Position numbers and translations under genes: made by a program. The notes beneath the pieces are model-generated. The model was not told where the DNA came from. It ran no database searches and saw nothing but the letters and a program-made list of their open reading frames with translations. From positions 2,418,001 through 2,482,000 of the forward strand of contig NC_070565.1 in assembly GCF_026914185.1 (NCBI RefSeq): 64,000 nt of DNA, given 5' to 3'. This DNA comes from Puccinia triticina. Its lineage: Eukaryota > Basidiomycota > Pucciniomycetes > Pucciniales > Pucciniaceae. Positions 1 through 10,855 of the stretch are shown piece after piece (positions within the stretch are counted from its first letter, which is position 1; each line of letters opens with the position of its first letter).

Positions 1-1007
1 CTAGAACGGCCGATCCAATGGAGGTTGCTTTGAGGAAGTTTTTGTGTCCACTGGTTGAGATTTGCATGTTTGTGTCCGATTGAGGCAAGAAAACGGCTGG
101 GTCATTCACCATGTGATGGGTTTCTCCAGTGTCCAGGACAATGGATTTGCTGGGCACTTAAACAAGGAGGGCCAATACTTTGGATTCGTGGCCATTGTCC
201 ACTTCGGTGGAGGACCCCACAACTCTGGTCGAAGTTCCGGATGAAGCTGGTAGCAATGGTCCTTGTCATGAGAGGTTGCGGCCGGATTGTGCTTGTTGGG
301 CTCGCAGCAAATCTTGGTTCAATTCTTGGTTTGACAACAGCCTTTTTTTTTAGTCCCCTTACTGGACTTGTGCATTAGGGCCAAGGCGTCACCTTCTTCA
401 GTGGACTTGGATGCGGGTTTGAGAAGCGGCTTGGTTTTTCGAGAGTCATTGAGGTGTACCATCTCTTGAAGCTTGCTGAGGACGGCAGTTGGGTTCTCAC
501 AGATGACTTCGTTCATAATTATGTTGTCCACAAGATTGTAGAGATCCTCCAAGAGCTTCGACAGGATTGAGAAGCTGAGAATGTTGTCTGGCACACCAAG
601 GTTGAGCATTTGGATCTCGTTGAGAATTTTGCGCATATCAGTAATGAAGGTGGCAAGAGTGCCACCGTATTTGTACCTCATGAATTGCAGCCATACTCAT
701 CCCTTGTTGTTGACGGAGGAGGAGGCAAAGCGAGCGCGGATGCTGTTCCAGATGGTGAACGGAGACTGGGCGATGTCTGGAGTGACTACCGTTTTGAAGA
801 CTGGTTTGCTAATGTGGCTCATAAGAATGTGGACCACTTCGGCGTGCTTAGTGGCTCTCCTTCAAGATCTAGCGGGGGTTCAAGAACATATTTGATGAAT
901 CCCATGTGACGTAGATAGGCTGTCATTTGCATTGACCATTGGAGAAAGTTGCTCTCCGTGAGTGCAGGAATATTGGTCTTGGTCGTGTGGTTATTGGTGT
1001 CTGCCAT
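1..1007 (-). pseudogene. Copia gag-protease, frame-broken
   Basis: Gag starts at the ATG at 1007 and opens with a UBN2-type region (ALTESNFLQWSMQMTAYL). It shifts frame near 820 and resumes at 681-319 with more gag. A Cys/His motif then contains HNPA, SH, HCYQLHPEL, the variant zinc knuckle also found in the Copia element at 56.7-58.2 kb. A protease start, VLDTGETHHMV (about 100-142), carries the DTG catalytic triad. At least two frame breaks and an internal stop make it non-functional. The role in an intact element is capsid formation and polyprotein cleavage in cytoplasmic virus-like particles. Confidence 0.75.
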
Positions 1008-1059
1008 TGCAATCCTCTAGGTGTTTTGGCGCTGAGAGAGACTGTAAATCTAAGAACTT

Positions 1060-1505
1060 TTGAGGCAAAACTAGAGTTGATGATTTCAGTTTGAGAAGAC
1101 AAAGAGATAGAGACAAATAACAAAACAAGAGAGAAACTGAAATATACGTAGAGGACCACTTTGGTAGAGCAACAAGATAAAACAATAGAAAACAAAACAG
1201 AAACAACAGACAGCAAAAGAAGAGACTGAGAGACAAGAATCAGTAACAAGATGAGGACCACATGACCAGGAGCAAAGAGGGAAGAAAGAAGATGTAATTA
1301 CCACCACTCTTGACTGATGCAGCTGGTGATCTCAAGCAACAACAATGACTGGACTTGGTTTTTGTTGAGTGTTGTTTGTTGGGTGGGTAGGATTTGTTTG
1401 GTCCGGATTGAGATGAGGAGAAGGTCCAGGGGCGGAGTTCCATTGGGTTAAAGGCAACCAACTGCGGAGCGCATGAGCACCAGCCAAGTTTCTCAAATTC
1501 CAACA
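1060..1505 (-). repeat. Copia 5' LTR (inner end approximate)
   Basis: The outer end is TGTTGGAA on the minus strand, finishing at 1505 as TTCCAACA on the plus strand. The sequence down to about 1060 is pyrimidine-rich on the minus strand, as LTR leaders often are. I could not identify a primer-binding site, so the inner boundary is a guess. Confidence 0.5.
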
Positions 1506-1602
1506 GGGTTGTCATTTCAAATTGTCAGATTCAAATCTCAGGGGTTTGAAACCAAGCTGGGAGTGGTCAAATCTCAAACCGTAGAAGGAAATTTGTGGTG
1601 AT

Positions 1603-3237
1603 GTGGATCCAGCAAATATAGTACCAGGCAGATGTCGGCTTTTACCTCAAGCATCTGGTTCTGCAATTGACAAGCAACCTGAAGTAGTAAATTTGGTTCA
1701 GGAATTGACCATGTCTGATGCGTTGGCGATTCCAAAGGAGCAACCAATGTGGATTGAAGCTATGACCAATGAACATGCATCACAACTGGCACATATCACT
1801 GGTGACCTTGTTCCACCGCCAAAGGATAAGAAAATCATAGGTGGCATGTGGGTCTTATGTCAAAAATCAAACGAGGCAAATGAAGTTATAAGATATAATG
1901 CTTGTTGGGTTGGTTTTGGAAATCATCAAGAGAAAAATAAGTATTATTTTCTCACCTATGCGTTAGTTGGTTGTATTGAGACATTCAAATTGCTGTTGTC
2001 CATTGCGGTTACGTTTAAATGGCACGTGTTTCAGTTTGATGTCAAGACGGCTTTTCTTCATGGCAAAGTGGACGCCAATGTGTATGTCAGACAGGTCTCC
2101 GGATTTGAGGTAAAAGGGAAGGAGAGTTGGGTTTGGAAGTTCAATAAGTCTCTGTATGGAATGAAGCAAGCTCCAAGGATGTGGAAAAATCATCTTACTG
2201 AGACACTCAAGAGTCTTGGTTTAACGCCGTCAATTATGGATGATGCGCTGTTTTTTAACTCAGAGCAAACATTATTTCTTCATATCTACGTGGACAATGG
2301 CTTCATTGTAGGTCAAACCAAGTCCAAATTTTTTTCTTTCTTATCTTGGCTTGAAAAGACGTATAAAATCAAAGTGAAAGAAAAGCCAACTCAACATCTC
2401 GGGTATACCTTAGATTGGAAAGCTAATTTGGTCATTCTTCATCATCAGGTGTATGCAGAAAAAATTCTTTGCACGTTTAACATGGAGGGTGCAAATTCAG
2501 TCCGAACACCGTTACCAACCAATGTGCTTCATCAAGTTGAAATTGAATCTGATCCGTTTGACGCGTCCGTCATGCAAAAAGCAATGGGATACATAAATTA
2601 TCTTGCAATTGATACACGTCCCAACATTGCATTTGCAACAAATTTATTGTCTAGATATTCTTCAAAACCCACTCAACATCACTGGAGTCTCACAAAACAT
2701 CTACTGCGTTACATTAAGGGAATAAAAAATCTTGGGATTGAAATTAAAGCTGGTGGCTTGCCTCACAAACTAGTCGGATACGCTGATGTGGATTACGCTT
2801 TGTCAAATCTAGACAAGAAATCAACTATGAGATATGCGGTAACATTTCAAGGGAATCTTATTTGCTGGAAATCCAAAAAACAAACAGTGGTGGCTCAGTC
2901 AACGACGGAAGCTGAATTCATTGTGATTAATGTGTGTGCAAAGCAAATCCGGTGGATAAAAAATCTTCTAGTTGACATGAAGATTCCCATTGGTGTTCCG
3001 GTGATAAAAAATGACAACTCAGGAGCGGTGATCATCAGTAAGGAATTGCGGCTATCTGAAAACTCAAAACACATTGAAATTTGGTACCAGTATCTCCGCA
3101 ACATTGTTGCAAAAAGCCAACTGAACATTGAAGATATATCAACAAACGACATGATTGCCAACATTCTGACAAAATTGTTGGGTTATGTCAAAGTATCAAT
3201 TGCAGTTAAACAATTGATGTTGGTGCCATCAAATTAA
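1603..3237 (+). pseudogene. Copia pol remnant: reverse transcriptase and RNase H
   Basis: This is an open frame of about 544 codons without a credible ATG at its left end, because the element is truncated there. RT motifs are present: WHVFQFDVKTAFLHG, then SLYGMKQAPRMW, then the catalytic box LHIYVDNGFIVG. The usual YVDD reads YVDN. RNase H follows with GYADVDYA, ICWKSKKQ and STTEAEF. The frame ends in TAA two bases before the polypurine tract. With no gag, protease or integrase it cannot act autonomously, but the frame is strikingly undamaged for a truncated copy. Confidence 0.85.
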
Positions 3238-3244
3238 GGAGGAG
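3236..3244 (+). other. Polypurine tract of the Copia element
   Basis: AAGGAGGAG directly precedes the TGTTGAG start of the 3' LTR and overlaps the end of pol, the expected place for plus-strand priming. Confidence 0.7.
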
Positions 3245-3891
3245 TGTTGAGAAGTAATTAAATGACATGTGTATGATATGCATATGCATTGTGGTGTCGT
3301 GGAGGTTCTGTAAATACACCCAATCAAACTGAAGAAAATTTTTCTCTTGCCTTCTCGGTTTGTAACATTGCCGGAGTCATCTTGTATCAGGTCGTTCATC
3401 AATACCTCAAGACTCAAGAAGGTCGTTGTGAAGCACAACTGTAGTTGAGGTAAAGAAAGCAAATCTATTCAAAACACCAAACAGAATCACTCATCACAAC
3501 ATATTTGTTACTCAACGTTGCTAGCTTCAAGTAAACAGAAGGGCACATCAGTTCAGGAGGAGTTAATTATCAACCCAAAACATGAGTTCTAGTGTTTGTT
3601 TTTCTTTGATCTCTAAATTGTTTAGCTTGTGTGATTAAATCACTAAATTGTGTTTGTTTCTTAGTTTATTGCTGCTATAGTGTCTTGTTATTCTCAAATA
3701 CTCATCTGCGTTGTGTTGAGTTCATCAGTATAGATAGCTTCTTTATCTTGTTAGTTGTCTCATTTCATTTGTCTTGGTTCTTCATTGATTGTTTGACTCA
3801 TTGTTTCTTTCATTTCTGTTATAGTTTCTACTACTGCTGGCTGAGAGAAATACAAAGGTTTACAACAAAGAGCACTCAAATACTCATCTCA
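3245..3891 (+). repeat. Copia 3' LTR
   Basis: It starts TGTTGAGAAGTAATT and ends near ATACTCATCTCA. It aligns in inverse orientation with the solo LTR 7753-7110: shared blocks include the start TGTTGAG, ATATGCATTATG-like and GTGGAGG segments, CTTCAAGTAAAC, and a terminal stretch around TTTACAACAAAGAG. The end was placed by that comparison, so it is accurate to a few bases. Confidence 0.7.
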
Positions 3892-3896
3892 CTATC

Positions 3897-5681
3897 TTGT
3901 TTCTTGGAAGCACATCTATTCTGTGGAGGAGATTTGCAAGGAGTTCTATCAATCCTTTTCCCCCGGACTACAGGAGCGCATCAGAGGCCAACTGATTAAG
4001 GACAAGGCCATGCTGACCACCCTTGATAATCAGCGTTGGCTCCCAGAGTTCAAAATTCTCAAGGCCGCGGTCAATGAAGTTATGGATGGCCAGGTTGCCC
4101 TTACTTTTGAGGACTCCCGATCTACGGTGCCAGTGGCCTCACCCTTTCAGGCCTCAAATGAAATCATGAAGCAGATGGGGAAGGAACGTAAGCCAGTGCC
4201 AGCTAAAGAAACGTCGGTGCCACCTCCTTCCATGGACGAGCTGACTTGGATGTTTCAGTCTTTGGAGTAATACCAGAAGAATAACCATCTCAGATCACGA
4301 CGGATAGGCCCCATTTGGTTTTTTTCTACTGCCACCGCAAGCAGCACGGTACATCTTGATGTTTGGAGCTTCAAAAGGACAAGGATGAGGGTCTAGTCAA
4401 ACAACAAGGGACTAATTTTTTCCTCCCTAATGGCGCGCTCATTCCGTTCGATTGCAGTTGCCCAATCAGACACGTGGTGGCCTCATTTCAAGGGCCCACT
4501 TCTTGCAACCCGGCGCACCCGTTGACGCCCACCCGGCAATCGGCCCACGCGGCCTCTTTGGAGTACAAAGCAAGTTGTGGATCTCTAGAACCAATGTGGT
4601 ACCCACCTGCGGTCTCATCCCAGTTGTTTGCCGGTACTTATGAAGCTGATCCGGCGGGCAGGAAGCGTCACAAGGAGTCCAGACCCTTCAAGGCGCCATT
4701 GACCCCTGCCTCGCAGGCAAGAAAAACAATCCAAAAGCCCTCCCAAGAGGAGGTTCAGCCCAGCAAGAGTGACCCGGCAGAAGAGCCTGAGATGTTTGAT
4801 TGGATCATGAATGGACCCAACCCCAATGCTCCTGCTGCTAAGGGCGCTCCTAGCCAACCCGCTACCCCCCCAAAGCTTCAGGATCTCAGCCTAAGGTTTG
4901 GTTTGGGCGGGACGTCCTGAGAGAGCAGCCTGAGGTGGTTGATAAGCTGCTTTGAACAATCGGAGATTTGGAGGTGCCTTGTGTGACTGTTTCTAAGCTG
5001 TGCACCACGTCTCCCGCCATTGCAGAAGACGTGAAGAAGTGGGTATCTCGTTGTTGTGTAGAGGTTGGATCTGAGGATCTGAAGGTCAACTCGGGTACAA
5101 TTGCCAAGGGAATTGATCCGGACGGCAAATTCAATCCTATTCTCTATTTCTGTCCTCTTGGGTATCTCAACTGTTGCGTGGGCAAGGGGGAAGCAATCTT
5201 GTTGCCGCTGGTAGACTCGGGCTCTCAACTCAATCTTATCTCGGATACCATGGCAGCCAAGCTCAATCTCACGCCATGGGTCAATTTCAGCTCAGCCGTT
5301 TATGGGATCAACAATGAGGCTTGTGAGCTGATTGGCGTTGCCAAAGAAGTACCTATACAGGTCGGTCAATCAATAGTGGGCTCCTGCCACTTTTGGATCA
5401 CATGGGCGGACGGACCTTTCATCTTGGGAAGGCCCTTCTTGATGGATTTCAAGGCAACATTGATGTTTTCCTCAATGTCAGGCAAGAAGATCATGCTTCC
5501 GGATCCAAGTGGGCGCAATATTGAAGTGACACTTTCTCCGGTCAATAAGGGGCGTTGGGAGCGCGAGTTTCCAGCCTACGGCCAAAAGGGGTGGGGATCA
5601 CACCAAGGAGCCTCCCTGCTTTCCTGTGGTCCCATCATGCATGGGAGGAGTTGGGTGGGGAGGAACAGATTACATTTATGA
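3897..5681 (+). pseudogene. Gypsy-type gag-protease relic
   Basis: The frame is open from the junction with the Copia LTR (KHIYSVEEICKEFYQSF). Gag runs to a stop at 4268-4270. A frame change in a T-run near 4325 leads into a zinc-knuckle remnant (YCHRKQHGT then a stop then CLELQ, about 4328-4370) and a tail with LVKQQGTNFFLPNGALIPFD, a pattern typical of fungal Gypsy gag. A second frame change near 4890 and a stop near 4953 precede a retropepsin: LPLVDSGSQLNLIS (DSG triad), a flap-like region with GINNEACELIG, and FILGRPFLMDF. No reverse transcriptase follows. The right end is near 5700. Confidence 0.75.
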
Positions 5682-5929
5682 GCCTGCTGAGCCATTGTGG
5701 ACGGGTTATCAAGGGGCTTGAGGGGCACATTTTACTGGCCCTGCTGGGGGCCGCAGAGGTTTTATCATTGGGGTATAGAGTATCATTTCTATGCTACAAT
5801 TGGGTTGGCAGGGAGGAGAAAAAGGGGACATAAAGGTGTAGTGGAGCGGGGGGCATACATGGCAGAAGAGGGAAGGCAGGCAAACCGTGGGTGGGGGCGG
5901 GGTGGAAAAACAGATGCAAAGGGGGTGGT

Positions 5930-6965
5930 GTGGGGAAAAAGGTCTTACCTTGATTGCTTGCAAGTACTCAGGCACGCACGGTATTGGCCTTGCTGAGGGC
6001 AACGGGGGGCCGGTGAGCCACACCTGGGGCTAGTGGGCCTTGGGGTAATGTGTCTTGGCGCTGTAGGAGTGTAGCAAGAAGCGCCAGGACCATGGGGCTG
6101 CGGTCTGCCTCTGGCATCTGTGGTTATGGGGGGGACATCATGGTTGTGGGCAGGGGCCGGATGGGAATATGGGGGCGGGGATATCAACTACCATGTCAAT
6201 TCGGCCGGCCAGATCTGCTTGGACAGGCGTCACACCAGCATTGGCGTTGACCTGCTGTGTCAGGGTCAGTAGTACGGGCTGCGTAGGCCTAGGAGCTTGT
6301 CACCCAGATCGGCGCCTGCTTGGTTCACGTGATTGAATGCGTTAAAGCCCCATGCAGGGTAGGGGGACTTGGATTGCGGCGGGGGCGCTGGGCAGGGCAA
6401 TCCTTGCCAACTGGGTTGCATGTCAGCAAGGTTTGTCGTGAGGCTGGGGGGCGGATACTTAGTGCGTCCGGGACAGCAGCCGGTCAAGGATGGCGTCAAA
6501 TTCATTGGGGCAAATGACATGTGGGGCTGGGGCTGACGGACAAGCAAGGGGAGGGGATGGGGCCGTGGTGACGGCGGAGTTGCAATGGTTGGGGAGGCGC
6601 AGACCTGCCCTGCTGGGGTTTCTCTAATTAAAGTTTGGGGCAATGGTTGGTGAGGCTGCGTTGATAGCTGCGTACATAGCCCTGCGGGTTGCAGCCTCTC
6701 CGGGGGGCCGCAGGTGACTGTGGGCCCATTCAATGAATTGGGCCGGGCCCCCACCTGGCCCGTCAAAGCGGTGATATGCGCACACCAAGTCTAGAACATA
6801 CAGCCAATCCCAAAAAGCTTGGCTTCCTTGAAAGGAATTTCCAGAAGAAATTCCTTTTGAATTTGCCAACCTATGTGCATCCAACATCAAGGTTGGACAC
6901 ATGATATTCAGACCTGCAAGTGCAGTCGCTTGCAGGATGCCACAAACCAAGCTGTTCGGTAGCAA
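5930..6965 (-). pseudogene. Unrecognised proline-rich ORF series
   Basis: This GC-rich stretch has successive open frames on the minus strand with coding-like composition but no family I recognise. From the right: AFWDWLYVLDLVCAYHRFD and FIEWAHSHLRPPGEAATRRA; a frame change near 6630 into a Pro-rich segment with FNAFNHVNQAGADLGDKLL; then VNANAGVTPVQADLAGRIDM; then a segment ending VPEYLQAIK at a consensus intron donor (AAG|GTAAGA, about 5948). Frame changes suggest decay or missed introns. A stretch of about 47 bp around the FQGSQAF codons recurs inverted near 9985-10035. No function is inferred. Confidence 0.35.
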
Positions 6966-7109
6966 AAAAAAACACGCCTGCCTCTGGGACCGGCACTGTC
7001 CAACCTTGCAACCGGCGGTGGAGGGGCATCCGGAGTAAAATCAGCTGAATCACTTGATTCTGAAATCAGAATGGAGAAAAAATAAGAGGAAGTGGCTTAT
7101 TGGATTTAC

Positions 7110-7753
7110 TGTGTTGTGACGTTGAGACTCTTTGTTGTAAATCTTTGACTTTATTTTAAACCAGTAGTAATAGAAAACTAAACAAGTAACAATGATCAGA
7201 AATCAACAATGAGACATAAGACAAAAACAACCAAGAGTGAAAGAGAAACACGACGAACTGAATAGAGATAATATCCTAGACAAGACAACTGAACACGATG
7301 ACGACAACAATGATAAGAACTCAAACTAAAGAACAATTAACTAGAACCAACATGGATTTAGTAAGAGAAACAAGATTATTAAACATTAGAGATAAAAGAA
7401 ACCAACGCGTTTTACTCCTAATGTGTTTACTTGAAGTTACTCCTCCTAAACCGACTTGATGTTTCCTTGACTTGAGCGAGCTGAGTTTATTCAAAGAGTG
7501 TACAACGTTAATGTTAAGTTGAATACTTGATGTGATAGTCACTCTGTACCTGTATTGCTGATTCTTGAATCACTAGGGCTTTCGGAGTCTTGATCTTCTT
7601 GTACTTGATTCCGATCGACTCGAGTGGTTGTAAGCAAGAAAGCCGAGAGAAAAAGAAACTTCCGAGTTTGCGAGTTCAAGAACACCCAGCCTCCACGATT
7701 GCATTTACATAATGCATATCCAAAATGCATAAGTGCTTGAATTACCCTCAACA
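7110..7753 (-). repeat. Solo LTR, Copia family of the 3245 LTR
   Basis: This 644-bp copy starts TGTTGAGGG on the minus strand (plus end CCCTCAACA at 7753) and ends at 7110. It is flanked by a perfect 5-bp target duplication TTTAC at 7105-7109 and 7754-7758. No internal region is present, so it is a recombined solo LTR. Homology to the 3' LTR at 3245-3891 defines the family. Confidence 0.85.
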
Positions 7754-7797
7754 TTTACTTGACTGCCGTATATGCAACCTGCAGATAAGAATGAGGT

Positions 7798-8810
7798 TGT
7801 CAGCCTTAGAGTCAACTCAGCTGACCTAAAGTCTGCCTTTTTCTACTTTTTACATATGAATTACTTCATATCTTTTTCATCTTCCTATTCTGTTTCCTCA
7901 TGCAATTTTAACCCTAGTTACAACTTACCAATTCTTTGTAACTCTACTCCTTCCCTGAGTTATTGAGTTGTAGCCCGCATGCGCAGTTGTGACGTGTCAG
8001 CGCTACCAGGTGCACCAAACCACATGTGCATATGTAAATTAAATAAGAAAACTGTGAAAATTTTTGTAGTCAGGATCCCCCTTGCCTGAGGCGGATCCAC
8101 AGACTTCAGCACACCAGAACCACACCCCAGATAACCCCAGGATTGCCACCAAAGAGTTTACAACACTCCCAGTATACCTACCGTCACAGGCGCCTAGGAT
8201 ATTGACAGTAAGTAACCTCTTTCACTGAACCTTGTTTATCTCAGAGGTACAACTCTGTGTCTTGCTTGATCTGCTCTTCTTTGCTGGCCTTTGCCTTATT
8301 CTTGATCACAGGGCTGTCCCTGCTTAACCTCATTCTTTTTCTGTGGTTTTTGAAAGAAACAAACCACATAGATTTCCCTTTAAATAACCTTGACTATCCA
8401 GAAGGAAGCTAAAAAATTTTGGCTGGATTAAACTTGTCTAATCCAGGATCCCTCCATGTTTCTTTGGTGAGAGGAGGCTGTAGCACTCTCTAGCACAGCT
8501 TATTAGCACTCTTCTGGAGAGGCAGCATTGCCAGTGGACATGCATTCTCACCAGAATAACCTTGAATATCTGCTTATCTTGAATCTGCTCAGCTTCTCTC
8601 TCTCTCTCTTATTTGTATTTTCTTTATCCAAAGAAATCCAAATATTCCCACCAGGAAAAAACAATGATCACTTGCCCACAAGTGACATGAGAAAGTACAA
8701 AGGCGCCTTTGTACTTTGCTATGTCACTTTCAGACAAGTGATGATTGTTTTTCCTGGTGTCCCCTCTTCTTTCTTGTGTCCTGCTGTCACTATAGAGACT
8801 CAGGCTCACA
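7798..8810 (+). repeat. Solo LTR, family TGTCAGCC...GCTCACA (copy 1)
   Basis: This 1013-bp solo LTR starts TGTCAGCCTTAGAGTC and ends CAGGCTCACA. A perfect 5-bp duplication GAGGT lies at 7793-7797 and 8811-8815. The copy at 22160-23032 shares start, end and internal blocks such as GTCACAGGCGCCTAGGATAT. Copy 1 is longer, partly because a small inverted-repeat element sits at 8649-8759. Orientation is arbitrary because no internal domain remains. Confidence 0.9.
8649..8759. mobile_element. Small palindromic MITE, CACCAGG ends, 3-bp TSD
   Basis: A nearly perfect inverted repeat of 111 bp has arms beginning CACCAGGAAAAA and ending TTTTTCCTGGTG, with a palindromic centre around 8696-8713 (TACAAAGGCGCCTTTGTA). 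It is flanked by TCC on both sides (8646-8648 and 8760-8762). It is absent from the corresponding place in the related solo LTR near 22975, which confirms it as an insertion. CAC- termini and a 3-bp duplication fit a non-autonomous CACTA-superfamily element. Confidence 0.75.
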
Positions 8811-9014
8811 GAGGTGGGCATGAATAAACATATGTCCAACCTTGACAGCAATTATTCACTTTAAAAAAAACTCAAGAAATTGGTGTCAGTTGACATGCGA
8901 TAACTTTGATATTACTTTGATTTGAACCTGGGTTCTTCCCTGTTCATTCCATGAGTCTTCCAGACTAGATATTTTTCATGTTCATTCCATCATTAACAGA
9001 TGTAGTGCATGCAC

Positions 9015-9765
9015 CTATGACTGGGTTATGCTTGCATGAAAGGGGTATTTCCACATGAAAGGAATAACATCAAAATTGTATTCACACATGAAAGGGATAT
9101 GTACGCATGAAAGGGGAATGTGAAAAGGTGTATTTACACATAAAAGGGATATTTTCACATGATGAAAGGGGTATGTGCACATGTTAGGGGTATTCATGAA
9201 AGGGATATGTATACATCAACGGGGTATGTGAAAATGAAAGGGTTACGTACACATCATGAAAGGGGTTTGTACACATCAAAGGGGCATGTAAAAATGAAAG
9301 AGGTATTCATGCGTGATGAAAGGGGTGCATGCACAGGAAAGGTGTGAATATGAAAGGGGTGTGCACATGAAAGGGATATATACACATGAAATGGGTATTT
9401 GCACACAAAAGGGATATGTACACATGAATACGGTATGTGATGAAAGGGGTACGTGCACATGTTAGGGGCATTCATGAAAAGGATATGTATACATCAAAGG
9501 GTTATGTGAAACAAAGGGTTATGTACACATGATAAAAGGAGTTTGTACACATCAAAGGGGCATGTGAAAATGAAAGAGTTATGCATGCATGCTGAAAGGG
9601 GTGCATGCACAGCAAAGGTGTGAATATGAAAGGGGTGTGCACATGAAAGGGATATATACACATGAAATGGGTATTTGCACAAAAAAGGGATATGTGCACA
9701 TGAAATCAGTATGTGCACTTGAAAGGGGTAGGGGAATATGAAAGGGGGATTGCACAGGTCTCAAC
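9015..9765. repeat. Minisatellite (CACATGAAAGGGGTATGTG-like) with 278-bp higher-order unit
   Basis: Degenerate units of roughly 22-27 bp repeat throughout, built from CACATGAAAGGG and TATGTG. A higher-order duplication is visible: the segment around ATGTTAGGGG at 9181 recurs at 9459, an offset of 278 bp, with many flanking variants shared. Reading frames on the minus strand are kept open by the repeat (HIPFMCTYPFHV-like) and are not taken as genes. Confidence 0.85.
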
Positions 9766-9916
9766 TGAGTATCTTGAAACCTGTGCTAAGTTTTTTGTAG
9801 TTCAGAATTAGCTTGCATAAATTAGGCAATGTGCAAAGATTGCAGGGTAGAAGAAAATTGGCATTCATGGGTATGATCCTTGTTCTAATTGAGGATTAAC
9901 TTGAGTATGCTGGATA

Positions 9917-10609
9917 TCAACTGACAGCAGTTTCTTGAGTTTTTTTCATAGTGATTGGCAAATCCAATACATAGTTAGGGTGGAAATTCCTCCCAAGGAA
10001 GCCAAGCTTTTTCAGATTGGCTGTATGTACATATGCCACCCAAGGCAACGCACTTGGATTCCCAAGGAGTGCTTTGAATGACGGTTGGAACAAAATCAAA
10101 CCACCACTTCTATCCACCCGGTTGAACCTCTTATTGGTCCGCACGGCCGGTGCAGCTAATTGGGTAAGTGATCTCCTTTGTGGGTAGCAATGGCCATGAG
10201 GTCCGACCGGAGCTGTGCGTAGTGGTCCTGGACCACAGGTCCCTGATGGGCAGTTGCCGCATCATTGGTGCCAGTTTGTGCATGGTCCGCGGCGAGGGCG
10301 GCAATCAATCCCTGCAAATCCGGGGCAGGGATGAGGGCGTCTTCTTTGAGTTGAAATGCCCGGGCCATCAACATGGAAGACAGAGTTTTCTGCTGGCGCA
10401 GGCGGAGGGATTCCTGGCGTTTGGGGCACCAGGGATGGGGGGCTGCGGGGACAACCCAGGTCCAGAAAGTTGTGAAACTCATGCATTCTAATTTCTTGGA
10501 ACTGCAGCAATGTCAAAGACATTGGCACACCCCAACTTTTACATTGTAGGAGTGAAATGTAGATCAGGGTGGGAGGGCAGTACTTTATACTAGGCTGTGG
10601 GTGAACCAT
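9917..10609 (-). other. Unrecognised minus-strand ORF relics
   Basis: Two adjacent minus-strand frames look gene-like but match nothing I recognise. The right one (about 10482-10156) has LRLRQQKTLSSMLMARAFQ and PDLQGLIAALAADHAQTG; the left one (about 10144-9917) has TNKRFNRVDRSGGLILFQ. A segment around 9985-10035 is shared in inverse orientation with 6800-6850. Neither frame has a convincing start or complete domain, so this is probably a repeat-derived relic. Confidence 0.25.
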
Positions 10610-10658
10610 AGACCGCGCAAATTTTCAACAGTGATTTTGGCTTCACAGGAGGAGAGGT

Positions 10659-10855
10659 GTGGCCGCGCTGCACGCAGCATCAACCCAGCGGCTCCCCTGC
10701 GCTGCGCTGAAGCCAAGCACAGTGGTTTCAATGTTGAGTAAACACATTGCCGCTGGCAGTGAAGTAGCAGTCAGCGGCTGTGCAACAGAGCTTCAGTGGT
10801 GCTCTTCTGCAGCTGCGCTATTTTTGGCATCAGTACAGTTTTGTGCATTGCGCTA
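10659..10855. repeat. GC-rich GCTGCGC palindromic segment
   Basis: Short self-complementary blocks built on GCTGCGC/GCGCAGC occur here, as also at 18310-18672, 20181-20270 and 20480-20560. They look like members of one dispersed foldback-type family. From 10860 to 11960 I see no gene, only a G-run near 11502-11515 and a short hairpin near 11910-11935 (CTGGGGCC/GGCCCCAG). Confidence 0.5.

Larger units (their letters stand above)
1..1505 (-). mobile_element. LTR/Copia element, 5' part, truncated by window edge
   Basis: A Copia retrotransposon reads leftwards: its 5' LTR is on the right, then gag, then the start of the protease, and the rest lies beyond base 1. The outer LTR end reads TGTTGGAATTTGAG on the minus strand, ending at 1505. 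Gag and protease follow in broken frames. The right edge abuts another, oppositely oriented Copia fragment near 1603. No target duplication can be tested because the 3' end is missing. Confidence 0.75.
1603..3891 (+). mobile_element. LTR/Copia element, 5'-truncated (RT-RNase H plus 3' LTR)
   Basis: Only the 3' half survives: reverse transcriptase and RNase H, a polypurine tract at 3236-3244 (AAGGAGGAG) and a 3' LTR of about 647 bp beginning TGTTGAGAAG. Gag, protease and integrase are missing. The left junction is directly beside the oppositely oriented Copia of 1-1505. The LTR belongs to the same family as the solo LTR at 7110-7753. Confidence 0.8.

Noticed and set aside
9015..9765. Small proteins rich in PFHVYIPFMC
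   Set aside because: They are translations of the minisatellite in several frames; no start context or conservation.
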